Notes under the pieces: model-generated
Database searches by the model: none
The model's input: the letters and a program-made list of their open reading frames with translations, nothing else
What the model was told of the DNA's origin: nothing
In this document: positions 30,317-40,755 of the stretch, piece by piece
Layout of the letters: each line of letters starts with the position of its first letter
Numbering within the stretch: the first letter of the stretch is position 1
Made by a program: the position numbers and the translations under genes
Source of the DNA: Branchiostoma belcheri
Taxonomy: Eukaryota; Chordata; Leptocardii; Amphioxiformes; Branchiostomatidae
Assembly (NCBI RefSeq): GCF_001625305.1
Contig: NW_017802591.1
Coordinates: forward strand, 156,594 to 220,593
Direction of reading: 5' to 3'
DNA length: 64,000 nt

Positions 30317-31713
30317 AACTTACCCGTTTCTTCCCGTCGCTCGGTTCCGTCTCCCACCGTGAGACCACCATCTGTATCCGTCAAATATTTGATACTTTTA
30401 TAGTTTTGACCTTGTTCGTTTTAATTTTTTTCTCGTCAGAGTCCCGTCAACTCCGCTCAGAGCCGTACATTGTTCGCTTGTATTTTCCACATTCGTACGC
30501 TTCACTCTAAGGGACTGTACGATATTTATCAGGGGGAAGGGTTGGTACGTGAAAGGGCCCGAAAAAAAAAGAATTCCATGACCATGACTTGGTCCAGAAA
30601 ATTTTCCCTGATCCTCCCCCTGGCTTAATTTTTCCCTGACCCTCCCCTCGGCACTGACATTGAAAATGGTTAAAAAAAATCGATGGTTGAAGGGACAACA
30701 GAAAGCATTTTTATGTGTACCCCACAAAAGCGATAACGTGTTCACCTCCTGTGCACGTTCGGGTGATCAGGATTGACATGAGAAATGACCGTAGTATTCA
30801 CAATATCCATGTTTCAAACATGTGTACACAGAATATTTATGACAAAATGACCAACTATTAAGGCATATAGCCCAGATGCACAGTTTATTCAACGGATTGT
30901 GAAGATGATACCTGCTTCGCAAGAAATGTGCCGACTTGCTGGACTAGGTACTTGGGGGACCGTGCTGCAAGTGTTCGTGTTTTACCCATGGAAAACTGGA
31001 GATTCACAAGTAGGCCTTGCAGAGGAAACGAACGTTTTTAAACAGGATTTCTGCCCATCAATATGGGCTCTAGAACTTTTGCCATTCTCGTTCCCGCCAG
31101 CCCCGTCTCATGAATGCGTCCAAATGTTTTTGGCCAGTGGGGGGGGGGGTCGTCGACTCGCAATCTGGGGCTCCCGGAATTTTTTTTTTATTTTAAAACG
31201 TCAAATAACGCAATTTTCCTTATTTTGAGAGTCAAAGTGAGAGTGTTTGTCGGCCTCTCCTTTCACCCCCGCTGCCGTATTATCGGTGCGACCGTCCTCT
31301 TCCCTAAACTTGTTTACTTCTCGTATACGTATTATACTCCAATGTTTTCAGCTACGTGGCTACCGGCTGAGTTTGGGAGGCCTTACATCGTGGGAAATAA
31401 GATGAAACCTTTCTTAAAAGCTATTTTGCTCCTGCTGATTATTTTCACGTTCATTTGTTTGCGTTTGTTCTCGAAACTAACATGAACAATGTAATTTCCT
31501 TCAAGGCCGACGCAAGCATACTAAGTCTGGGTACATTGTAATTGTGTGCCTTCCGCTGCGCCAGTGCCGTGCGGTCACTATTTCTTTTAATCTTTTAAAT
31601 TTTGAAAACTGGTTTTGAAAAAAAATAATAATAAAAAGTTCCCTGGCCCTTTCCTCGACCCTCCCCCTGGCTCAAAAAAATTCCTTGACCCTCCCCACTC
31701 ATGCAGCCCCCCC
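30317..31713. other. Low-information sequence with C- and G-rich runs
   Basis: Two similar pyrimidine-rich stretches (30585-30655 and 31635-31712) share CCCTGGCCCT/CCCTGATCCTCCCCCTGGC words. A G11 run lies at 31139-31149. No coding region is supported. Confidence 0.35.
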
Positions 31714-31733
31714 NNNNNNNNNNNNNNNNNNNN
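31714..31733. other. Assembly gap (20 N)
   Basis: Twenty undetermined bases. The gap lies in a C-rich repeat next to a near copy of 30585-30655, which probably caused the assembly break. Open frames that cross it are not meaningful. Confidence 0.99.
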
Positions 31734-32459
31734 TAAATATCTTACAGTCCCTAAGACCCGGACCTTCATCTACTACCGTTGCGTCTCTAACACCTCGCAT
31801 GACGTTGTTTTCGCTGCCAGTTCGTTCGAGCATGGAGGTAGAATTGAAATATTGTACCTCCATGGTTGGAGTAACCTTGAGCTCCCCTGTGTTGTTCGAA
31901 TGCTCCGTCCTACTGTTCCCGTTCGTTTCAACGCTTCGTCATATCCTGCCGGACCCCTCCCTCGGTTTTCAACTTTATATAGGAACAGCAAGTAATTTTT
32001 ATAGATGACATCAGCGCGCGCATTGATGTTCGCCTGATTTGGGGAAAAAAAAATTCATGTTGCCGAAAGGCCGAAGATGGGTAAAAATGGCATGTCTTTC
32101 CATGTCGGAACGCGGATTAAAGATACATATGAAGAGGGGAAACAAGACAAGGCTCTGATTCATTGTTTTATCCTTTATTTTGATGCAGTGATGTATTTCC
32201 ATTCCTTTAATATGTACCCACTGTATTAAAACCATTTGTACAATGATTGAAAACGTTTGGTTTTTCGAAGTTGTTTCAGTGACAGATGGATGTTGTAATA
32301 GTTGGCAGTAACAGTAATCAGCACAGTATAGGTATAATTTCTTGTTTATGTCAAAATTTGAAAATGGAGGAATCGTTTTTGTTTTCGCCCTATTGTATCG
32401 GAGTCTGTGGAGCATGTCATGCATAAAATTTAATCCATAAAATTTAATTGCTGTGACCT

Positions 32460-32625
32460 TATTTTTACACTACACAGAGAAAAATATTCATTCTCACCTG
32501 AGTTAAGTGAGGAGATTCGTGCAAAGTGCCTTTCCCACGGACATCAGTGACATGTAGCAGGGTTCGAACCTGGGACCTATTGGTTCCGAAGCGAACACTC
32601 TGCCGTTACAACATGTCCCATAACA
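32460..32625 (-). mobile_element. tRNA-derived SINE fragment
   Basis: On the minus strand the head has GAACCAATAGGTCCCAGG and the B box GGTTCGAACCC, followed by GGGAAAGGCACTTTGCACG and CTCACTTAACTCAGGTGA. It is the head and first body block of the family at 28774. The rest is missing. Confidence 0.75.
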
Positions 32626-32639
32626 ATGGGTTTTAGCTC

Positions 32640-33380
32640 AATTCCTTGTTTTGTCCAGCCACCCCCTACAGGAATTTCACTACATATGCGTGTAAACAAA
32701 AGAAAAGCAGTAAACAATGCCAGACTCATAGTTATTCCATTCATTTCATTTTATTTTATTCACCCACTATATCACTTCCAACATACAATATACAATATGT
32801 ACAATATACAAATATTTACATCAAGTATACAGCAGTTCTTCAACAGAAGAGTTGTGGTACTACAAAACATTTCAGTGACACAAACAGAGTACGTCAGCAT
32901 AACGTACAATGTACAGCGTCTACACGGATAATGTATTGTGCACAGCTTTTAAGTTTTATATGGTCTTTAGTATGTTTACAGTGTATTTTAGGCTTTATCA
33001 TGAAAAAAAACATTTTTGAAAATTCAAGATTGATGATCCAAGATGGCGGATATCTTAAATATGCATGACGTTTTTTTATGACGTCACCGGTGTTGCTATG
33101 GGCAACATAAAACTTAGTACACCCTAATATTATGTCATAAACAATTTTCGTAAAGTTATGTTGTATATTATTTAGTTTTCAGGGAATAACCTATCTAGAC
33201 CGTTTCGGCCATCAAAATCACATTAATGACGTCATAATGAATACTAAAAACATGAAGTTAAAAGAAGTGCCATGCACAATACATTACGCCTGGCTTTGCA
33301 CAGTATGCACCACTGACGTGCCCAGCATGTTAACCAGTTGCAGCAAACCCAGCACTACACCCCGTCTGCTTTGTGTGTGT
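32640..33380. other. AT-rich stretch, nothing assigned
   Basis: TTTCATTTTATTTTATTCACCC at 32745-32766 resembles the T-rich edge of the LINE fragment at 1349 and may be the 3' end of another minus-strand LINE. The following 600 bp, including CAATATACAATATGTACAAT words, contain no recognisable gene. Confidence 0.3.
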
Positions 33381-33438
33381 AGCCTGGTTACCAAAACTAT
33401 TATAGCTCCCGTGCTATAACTGGTTTGGTAACCAGGCT
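33381..33438. repeat. Long-stem hairpin
   Basis: AGCCTGGTTACCAAAAC at 33381-33397 pairs with GGTTTGGTAACCAGGCT at 33422-33438. The stem extends inward through TATAGC/GCTATA to a six-base loop, giving about 26 bp with three mismatches. It could be a tiny fold-back element or the end of a transposon. I see no evidence for a microRNA beyond the fold. Confidence 0.75.
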
Positions 33439-33569
33439 AGGGTGTGTGAGTGCTTAACCTGGTGATGTTGTTGTGTTGTGCTGTGGTGTTGTGACAGCGA
33501 GAGCGGCCGGCAAAGCTCACCCAGCACTCGGCCAGCACTCATGACGAAGCACTGACGGGAAACGGGCGC

Positions 33570-34015
33570 TGTAAGGTATATGTCACATGTACAGGGGTGG
33601 GTACAGTTTGCTATCTGTGCTATAGCGGGCATTTAAGATAATGTAGTACAAAGCCATTTGTAATGGGTAACGTGAGGGTTGTAATGTACGTGTTACATGT
33701 ACACGTCGGACCATGGGGTGGGTGCAGTTCCATCTCTGGGCAATAGGTTTGAAAGAATGTATTGCAAAAAGTGTCGGCCATTTGTATTAGGGAACAGGGC
33801 TGCTGTAAAATTAAATGTAGGTGTTACATGTACAGCTGGGGAGGTGCAGTTTAAGGCCTTTGCCATAGGGGGCGTTTGAAATCATACTATATGTTGGCCC
33901 TTTGTAATGGGCAACAGGATGGATGCAATGTATGTGTTACATACAGGTGGGGTGGGTGCAGTTTGATGCCTGGGCAATAAGGGGCGTTTTAAAACCACGA
34001 CATATGGTGTAAAAA
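33570..34015. repeat. Tandem repeat of about 115-130 bp, four copies
   Basis: Each unit contains GT(T/C)ACATGTACA, GGGGTGGGTGCAGTTT, a GGGCAATAGG-type block, then GGCCATTTGTAATGGG with a following ACAGG. Starts lie near 33570, 33688, 33820 and 33934. Units are clearly diverged. The frame at 33697-33879 is only the repeat read in one phase. Confidence 0.75.
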
Positions 34016-34984
34016 CTGCCTGCTCTTAATGCAAAATAAGAAACAAACTTAATGTTACCCCCTACCCCTAAACACACACTAACTATACCTCAGCTGACAT
34101 CAGTGTGTTTAAAGAGGAATTTGGAGGACCCAGGGTCCTCCAACAATAAAGAAACTATCCCCTGTGAGGATCTAGTAGCTAAATTGACCCCGCACATCCT
34201 CCCAACATCATAAATGGATTATAAGCCACGGGGTGTCTGAACCCGACTGCCAGTGGAAACAATGGGAGCAGACGACAGACAGTGATTTGCATATTAACTG
34301 ACGTTTGAAGGTTTGGAAAATGTTGTATTCTATCTTCACTAGTTTTTCAACAAAACATTGCCATACAAGGAATGACACAGACAGTTGCAGCAAACCTAAA
34401 CACAATCCATGTAAAATTTACTTGGCAGTCGTTATACACGATAAGGGCCTACAGTTTCCAATTTGAACAATTCCAGCAGAGATGAGCCTCTGTCAAGCTT
34501 CCATGTTTGTTTCAAAAACTTATATCTGTAATAACAAATTGCACGTCTTATCCACAGCGAAACTAGATTTCTATTGATATGATAGTTGTATGTTAACAAA
34601 TATACAATGTAGAAACATGTAGAAACACATTTGGCGGCTTCTTGCATTATATATTAGAATCCAAGTCTGAAATGCTGAATAGATGAAGTCCCAGTTTACC
34701 AGGATTGGCATAGTACATGCCTTGTCTATATTCTTGTTGTTTAGTAAAATATCATATGTACTTTTCATGTACATATCCATGTCTCCACATAATGTTGAAG
34801 AGGTGTACTTGGTATACTATCTCAGCCTAGCTCTCCCCATGTGTTCACCACGGCTGCTAGTTGCAGAATGAGCTGTAAGAGTTTACAGTACCCGAATTTA
34901 TTGGGTGGTTTTATAGTCCAACCTTCCTCTTTAAGTAGTACCGACCGCGAGCCAGGAGACACAGGTATCTGGTTGGGTTTTACA
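34016..34984. other. Nothing supported
   Basis: Both strands read without a recognised domain, repeat or RNA gene. Short open frames here are AT-rich and overlap in several phases. Confidence 0.35.
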
Positions 34985-36790
34985 GCCGTTTATTTATTTA
35001 TTTATTTATTGAAAATGCAACAAGACATTACACTGACTCTCAAGGCAGCAAAGCTGATGTTAGAGAGTCAACACATAAGGACAAAACATATAGGGCACAT
35101 AATATCAACAGTGTGAAATTACAAAAAAAATGATCATAAGAACCTATATCATTCCAATTAGCCGAGTAAATATATGTACACATCTAAAATAACACATTTG
35201 GAGGTCAGAGGTCGATAAAATAAGTCACAGTCAGACTACCTTATATGAGAAAAAAAGGATACTAAATAACAAGGTTAGAAAGGAACAGCTGGAAGTGCCT
35301 AGAAACGGTTTGTTGAAGTGATGTAAGTGTGGAAGGAGTGTGAGAGGCTTTCGTTTAATGTGATGTCATTGCCCGGGGACCCGTTGAGTAGAACGCTGGT
35401 GGAGAGGGGCCGTCTCACGAGGCGGTACACAGCAGTGGCAAGGTCTTGTCGTGCCGCTGCGTGCAGTGGGCAGTGCAGGAGGAAATGTGTGACTGTCTCC
35501 GAGGTTGCACCACAGGCACATCCCCGGCCGGTAAGGTTAAACTTGGCCAGCGTGGAGTTAAGCTGGCACCAGCCGATGCGGAGTCTCGTGGCAAGTATGT
35601 TGCTGCGGCGGTCATCGAGCCTACGGTACCCCTGGTGGTGACGGGATGACAACATGTGGGCTCTACACCTCTGTTTGAACTGGAGGAGAGATGTGGCTTC
35701 CTTCACTTCCTTCGGAAGATTGTTCCATAGACGTGTGGTATATGGAACGAAGCTGCTTCCGTAGGTGTTTGTTCTACAGTAAGGAACATGCAGATGTGTA
35801 TCGTTCCGTAGGCGGAGATTCAGTTGTCTTCGGCTGTCTCTGGTGGTGGGAATTAAGAGCTGGAGGTGGGATGGGACAGAACCTGATACCAGTGTGTACA
35901 TGATCAGGAGTCGGTTGAAGTCTCTCCTGGTTGCGAGACTATCCCACTCCAGTTCTTCCAGGAGCTTGCCATGAGGCGTGCGTGCCATTGCACCTGAGAC
36001 GAGGCGCCCCGCATGGTACTGGACTTGCTCAAGGGATTTAGCTGCCGTGGAGCTGATGTTGCTGAGGAGGACGGACGCGTATTCCAGCTTGGTGCGGACG
36101 AGAGTGTTGTACGCAATCTCCATGGCTTCACGAGGTAGCTTGCTTTGGAGTTTGCCCAGCAGCCCTAGTACTTGCCTCGACTTGCGGCAGACCACTTCTG
36201 AGTGTTCCTTCCAGCGAAGTGTATAGTGTATTGTAACACCTAGGTGTGTGTAGCAGGTCACCTCTTCAACGCGCTAGCCTGCTATGTAGATTGGTGGTAG
36301 TTTCACTTTACTTTGGAGTGTCCTGATACACATGACTTTGCATTTGTCGGGGTGCAGCTGCAACCCCCAGTCATGGAACCAGTTGGAGACAATACACAGG
36401 TCAGCGTTGGTCGTGTTGGCCACTTCAACGGCTGTGCGTCCGGAGTTATACAAAGAGGTATCGTCCGCAAAGCAATTGATGCTGGATTTGCTGGGTAACT
36501 CTTGGATGTCATTTAGATATATCAGAAACAACAAAGGCCCAAGGATGCTCCCCTGCGGTACGCCAGCTGTTGTAGAACCCCAGGAAGAAGCCACACCGTT
36601 GATGACCACGCGTTGTTGGCGGTTTGATAAGTAGCCAGAGAACCAGTTACAGAGTGGGCCGCTGATTCCGTATCGGGATAGTTTATAGATCAGGCCGTCA
36701 TGCCATACGGTGTCAAAGGCACGTCTCACGTCCAGGAACACCGCAGCAGTGCAGGCAACGTTGGGGTCATCTATCGACTTTCCCCAGCCG
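34985..36790 (-). mobile_element. LINE retrotransposon, 5' truncated, one in-frame stop
   Basis: On the minus strand the frame runs from about 36785 to the stop at 35299, broken only by TAG at 36274-36276. Motif A is VFLDVRRAFDTVWH, motif B AGVPQGSILGPLLFL, motif C INCFADDTSLYN. Then come THLGVTIHYTLRWKEH, TKLEYASVL, and the C-terminal zinc-like motif CACGATSETVTHFLLHCPLH. The upstream fingers and the endonuclease are absent. The element ends at an (AAAT)n tail (TTTATTTATT on the plus strand at about 34988-35010). Related pieces occur at 62190 and, for the C-terminal motif, at 1349, 41190 and 59690. Jockey-superfamily non-LTR element. The single stop suggests a fairly young copy. Confidence 0.93.
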
Positions 36791-37138
36791 TTCCAGATTT
36801 AGTGAGAGTGAATGGTAAAAAAAAAAAAAACATATTAAAAGTTCATTGCAGGTTCTCGTTTTTTTTTCATTAAATTATGTTCTATGTTCCATTATTTATT
36901 CAGAGTTGCAATAATCGTGTTGAGAGCAAAGGTGTGTTTCATGTATAAAGTATTTCATATCCATGCTGACAGATCTAGCACAAGCAACTGTCCTGTCAAA
37001 CTGATACAAGGTTGAAAAAAATTACATATCCACATTGAACCATAATAGTTCTTTAAAAAAAGCGCCAAATCTTAAGCATTCTCAACAACGACATTCTCAA
37101 GGACAGGCAGCATATATAGCAGATGTAACAAACTATTA
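36791..37138. other. Nothing supported
   Basis: AT-rich spacer between the LINE 5' break and the 42-bp array. Only an A14 run (about 36821-36834) and a T run stand out. Confidence 0.35.
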
Positions 37139-38288
37139 TATTGTTGCAGTCTTGATTGTTACAGTGGTATTAAACTGTTACATTGTTCAGTTCAGTTCAA
37201 GTCAGTTTATTACGATACCCTTTAGCCCGTTAGGGCTAATCTTCCAGGGTTCATTACACTTACACATTACACACACACAGTACAAATATACACATATGAC
37301 TACAAATTTACATACACGTTGTTGCAGTATTGATTGTTACAGTGGTATTAAACTGTTACATCGTTACAGTCTTGATTGTTACAGTGGTATTAAACTGTTA
37401 CATTGTTACAGTCTTGAGTGTTACAGTGGTATAAACTGTTTCATTGTTACAGTCTTGATTGTTACAGTGGTATTAAACTGTTACATTGTTACAGTCTTGA
37501 TTGTTACAGTGGTATTAAACTGTTACATTGTTACAGTCTTGATTGTTACAGTGGTATTAAACTGTTACATTGTTACAGTCTTGATTGTTACAGGGGTATT
37601 AAACTGTTCCATTGTTACAGTCTTGATTGTTACAGTAGTATTAAACTGTTGCATTGTTGTAGTCTTGATTGTCAAAGTGGTATTAAACTGTTACATTGTT
37701 ACAGTCTTGATTGTTACAGTGGTATTAAACTGTTACATTGTTACAGTCTTGATTTTTACAGTGGTATTAAACTGTTACATTGTTACAGTCTTGATTGTTA
37801 CAGTGGTATTAAACTGTTACATTGTTACAGTCTTGGTCGTTGCAGTGGTATTAAACTGTTACATTGTTACAGTCTTGATTGTTACAGTGGTATTAAACTG
37901 TTACATTGTTACAGTCTTGATTGTTACAGGGGTATTAAACTGTTCCATTGTTACAGTCTTGATTGTTACAGTAGTATTAAACTGTTGCATTGTTGTAGTC
38001 TTGATTGTCAAAGTGGTATTAAACTGTTACATTGTTACAGTCTTGATTGTTACAGTGGTATTAAACTGTTACATTGTTACAGTCTTGATTTTACAGTGGT
38101 ATTAAACTGTTACATTGTTACAGTCTTGATTGTTACAGTGGTATTAAACTGTTACATTGTTACAGTCTTGATTGTTACAGTGGTATTAACTGTTACATTG
38201 TTACAGTCTTGGTCGTTGCAGTGGTATTAAACTGTTTCATTGTTGCAATCTTAATCGTTACAGTGATATTAAACTGTTACATTGTTAA
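37139..38288. repeat. 42-bp minisatellite, about 24 copies
   Basis: The unit contains TTGATTGTTACAGTGG, TATTAAACTG and TTACATTGTTACAGTC. Because 42 is a multiple of three, two frames stay open for 270 and 356 codons (VLIVTVVLNCYIVT and SLDCYSGIKLLHCY per unit), but nothing suggests translation. A variant block (CAGGGGTATTAAACTGTTCC and so on) occurs at 37591 and again at 37927, 336 bp apart, which is exactly eight units, so the array also grew by multi-unit duplication. A non-repeat insert splits it at 37189-37318. Confidence 0.95.
37189..37318. mobile_element. Small insert in the 42-bp array
   Basis: About 130 bp starting TTCAGTTCAAGTCAGTTTATTACGA, with the palindromic AGCCCGTTAGGGCT in it and an AC-rich end. 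It interrupts one minisatellite unit. It resembles the 3' end of a retroposed element on the minus strand (TTTATT near its left edge), but I cannot name it. Confidence 0.5.
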
Positions 38289-38445
38289 AATCCGGCATGT
38301 TCTTTTGGCACAGCGTCTATGTCTATGACAGAACCACCATTTCAGTGCCTTAACAGTGTATCGTAATACATGTAAGTAACAATAATGGTAATAAAAGCGA
38401 TAAAATACTAGAAAGGCCAATATTTGCTTTGGAGCAAATACAGCG

Positions 38446-39114
38446 ATGGGTTCACCACATTTTACCACATGGCAGGGAAAGAATGAGAAACACAAGGGAA
38501 AACAATGATTTACATTGATATAACTATAATATGAAGTAAAATACAACTAAAACAACAGTTGGATAGCTATTCCCTACTTTATTGGTTAGGATTTTTAATT
38601 GCATAATGCAAACTGTTGATTTTCAAAATAAAAAAAAACGTCCATGCCCGGCATTCCAATGCTGGAGCAGGAAAGCTTGAAATACCTACCAAAACACTTG
38701 AATACAGACATACTGTCAGTATGGAAATGCTTCTGTGCAGGTGTTAATCAAGTTAAATCCCAACAGCCAATCAGCAAGAAGTATAGAGGAAAGCTGCATG
38801 CCTATTGGTTGATGCCCTGCATTCCATTGTGATGACTCATGCCCAAACGTGGTAAACAAGGCAAACTAACACAGTAATACATTTGCTATAACACAGCCAA
38901 AAAACTCAAATAAAACCATTCTAAAAGCCTGTATCACAATAATTTAAAAAACGCCTAGGGGTATTTGCCCACTGTACCTCCATACCAAATTTCAGGACCT
39001 TAGGCCCTAAAATGAAGAAGCTGAATCCATTTAAAAAATGGCAGGAGAAGGAGAAGAAACATCAGAAAAAGCAATATGGTTTCACCACACCACTTCGTGG
39101 TGTGGTGAACCCAT
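38446..39114. mobile_element. Family W MITE-like element, copy 2
   Basis: Perfect 13-bp terminal inverted repeats, ATGGGTTCACCAC at 38446-38458 and GTGGTGAACCCAT at 39102-39114, bound a 669-bp element. The right end folds on itself (CACCACACCACTTCGTGGTGTGGTG). Internal blocks are inverted relative to 2322-4450. No transposase is present, so it is non-autonomous. Confidence 0.75.
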
Positions 39115-39559
39115 AATGAATGCGTGGGGGCTGATGGAATACATTACTCTCCCCATGGCTGGGTCTCATGGCTCCTCAAGATTCTCGACACCTTCGCAGG
39201 AGGTAAGAAATTCTACAGGACTGCATGAAGTACTATACGTTTTTATTGCGGATTATTTCAAGTGTTTATTACGCAAATGCAAAAACCGATTCACTGAAAT
39301 TACGACTAGTCACTGCTTTCAGCTCTCTGGTCTTACTCAGAATAACTTGTGTAGTATGTCGATTGCTCACTCCTTTGTGGTGAAAAAATAGTTCCTTATG
39401 AATATAACAATTGTTATTAGCATACACACCAACACGTACTTGCTGCTGTCTAGGTAAGCTGTCTGGTGATAGTCTGCTGGATGTAGGGACCGGTCCTGCC
39501 ATCCACAACCTGTTGTCTGCCGCCTAGGACTTCCGCAACATTACGCGTCTCTCGTCACA

Positions 39560-40405
39560 GATGTAAGTGACTCATTGGTTCAGAACATCAAGTCTAAGTG
39601 GGTGATCAACAAATCGGACAGAGAATTGACAGCACACGATCGTTCTGTCTAGGAGAAGGGGCTCAACTATGCAATCACTCCACAGAAACATCCGGTCATT
39701 GAAATCATCACTACACTGGAGAAGGCCTGTAAGTTTATATGCCCAGACACAGAAGAAGCATCCCACCTCCGGTCGGACTGTGTACACATTTTGAAAAACC
39801 ACAACATGCCACCCAGCAACATCACCAGAGAAGAAAGACGAGCGCCAAAGACCCTGCGGAAAGATTCTGACAATCATAGTACTTCCTGCGGACAAGTGGA
39901 GAGCCACTGTTGTCATGAACAGGGGTGAGTACCGCGAGAAATGTAGGGAGTTACTGAGTTACTGAGTGACACCTCCACGTACAAACTCAAGAAAGACCCT
40001 AGACACAAATGCAGTTAAAAACTCATCAAAACCCTGAGACCATTGAAGGACGGTGGACTCATCACATACGAACAGTACAGAAGTATATACCCGACATCGA
40101 CGATCAACCTAAGTTCTACGGACTACCCAAGGTGCATAAGCCCTCCTGTCCTCTACGACCAATCGTAGCTTCGCGGAGTTCCAACATGCACCACACGGCA
40201 AGGTTTGTGGCCAACATCCTCGCCCCTCTGGTTGGTAGAACTAAGCACCAACTTAAGAACAATGGAGAGTTGGTGGAGAAGATGTCTCAGATAACTTTGG
40301 ACGAGGACGAGAGCCTTGTGTCCTTTGGCGTCACTGCACTCTTTACCAGGGCCACGGTCGAGGAAAGTCTCACACTCATTCAGGGGAAACTTGTGACAGC
40401 CTGTG
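39560..40405 (+). pseudogene. Penelope-like element reverse transcriptase relic
   Basis: The first part reads KWVINKSDRELTAHDRSV, stop, EKGLNYAITP, the N-terminal region of Penelope-like proteins (W--N-SD--L---E-SVL-KGLNFA). After frame breaks come ILPADKW-ATVVMNRGEY and, from 40009, QPKFYGLPKVHKPSCPLRP, IVASRSSNMHHTARFVANIL and a degraded motif A, VSFGVTALFTRATVEE. In active elements this reads SFDVxSLFTxVP; the catalytic aspartate is glycine here. The copy is dead by stops, frameshifts and active-site loss, and ends at a (CAAT)n tract. Confidence 0.88.
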
Positions 40406-40416
40406 GTGTCTGTAAT

Positions 40417-40422
40417 CAATCT

Positions 40423-40460
<38 letters not shown>
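40417..40460. repeat. (CAAT)n microsatellite
   Basis: About ten copies of the tetranucleotide, directly following the Penelope-like relic. Confidence 0.95.
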
Positions 40461-40599
40461 TGGTTTATTTGTAAAAACAAAACCTTGTAACCATCGGCTA
40501 AATTGTGTCTTGCTGTACAATTTGGATTTTTGACATATCTGGCATAACACACTAAAATTACTAGTTGATCAATAAAATCCATATCATTATACATTGGCA

Positions 40600-40755
40600 T
40601 ACTTCAACCGAGTTCACATATTTTGCTTAGCTTAGACTTTTATGGGTTTGGAAATCTTTCAATGAACCAACTTCCCAGTGTCTGTTTAGTGTACGATTTA
40701 CGGGAGTCACACAATGGTCTCGGTAAACAGCATATGTTGAGTACATAATAAGTGA
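40600..40755. repeat. Family Y unit fragment
   Basis: GAAATCTTTCAATGAACC, TGTCTGTTTAGTGTACGAT and GTCACACAATGGTC match unit positions at 51150-51210 and 55465-55530. It marks the left end of the family Y array, separated from the rest by a LINE. Confidence 0.7.

Noticed and set aside
31587..32008. Open frames that cross the run of N
   Set aside because: They include undetermined bases and C-rich repeat; no domain on either side.
35327..36634. Plus-strand frames opposite the 35-36.7 kb LINE
   Set aside because: Antisense shadows of the reverse transcriptase ORF.
37035..38230. Two long overlapping plus-strand open frames of 356 and 270 codons
   Set aside because: They are the 42-bp minisatellite read in two phases; repeats of 14 residues arise automatically because the unit is divisible by three.
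40417..40460. CRISPR-like short repeats
   Set aside because: Simple tetranucleotide microsatellite, and no array of spaced direct repeats occurs anywhere in this eukaryotic window.
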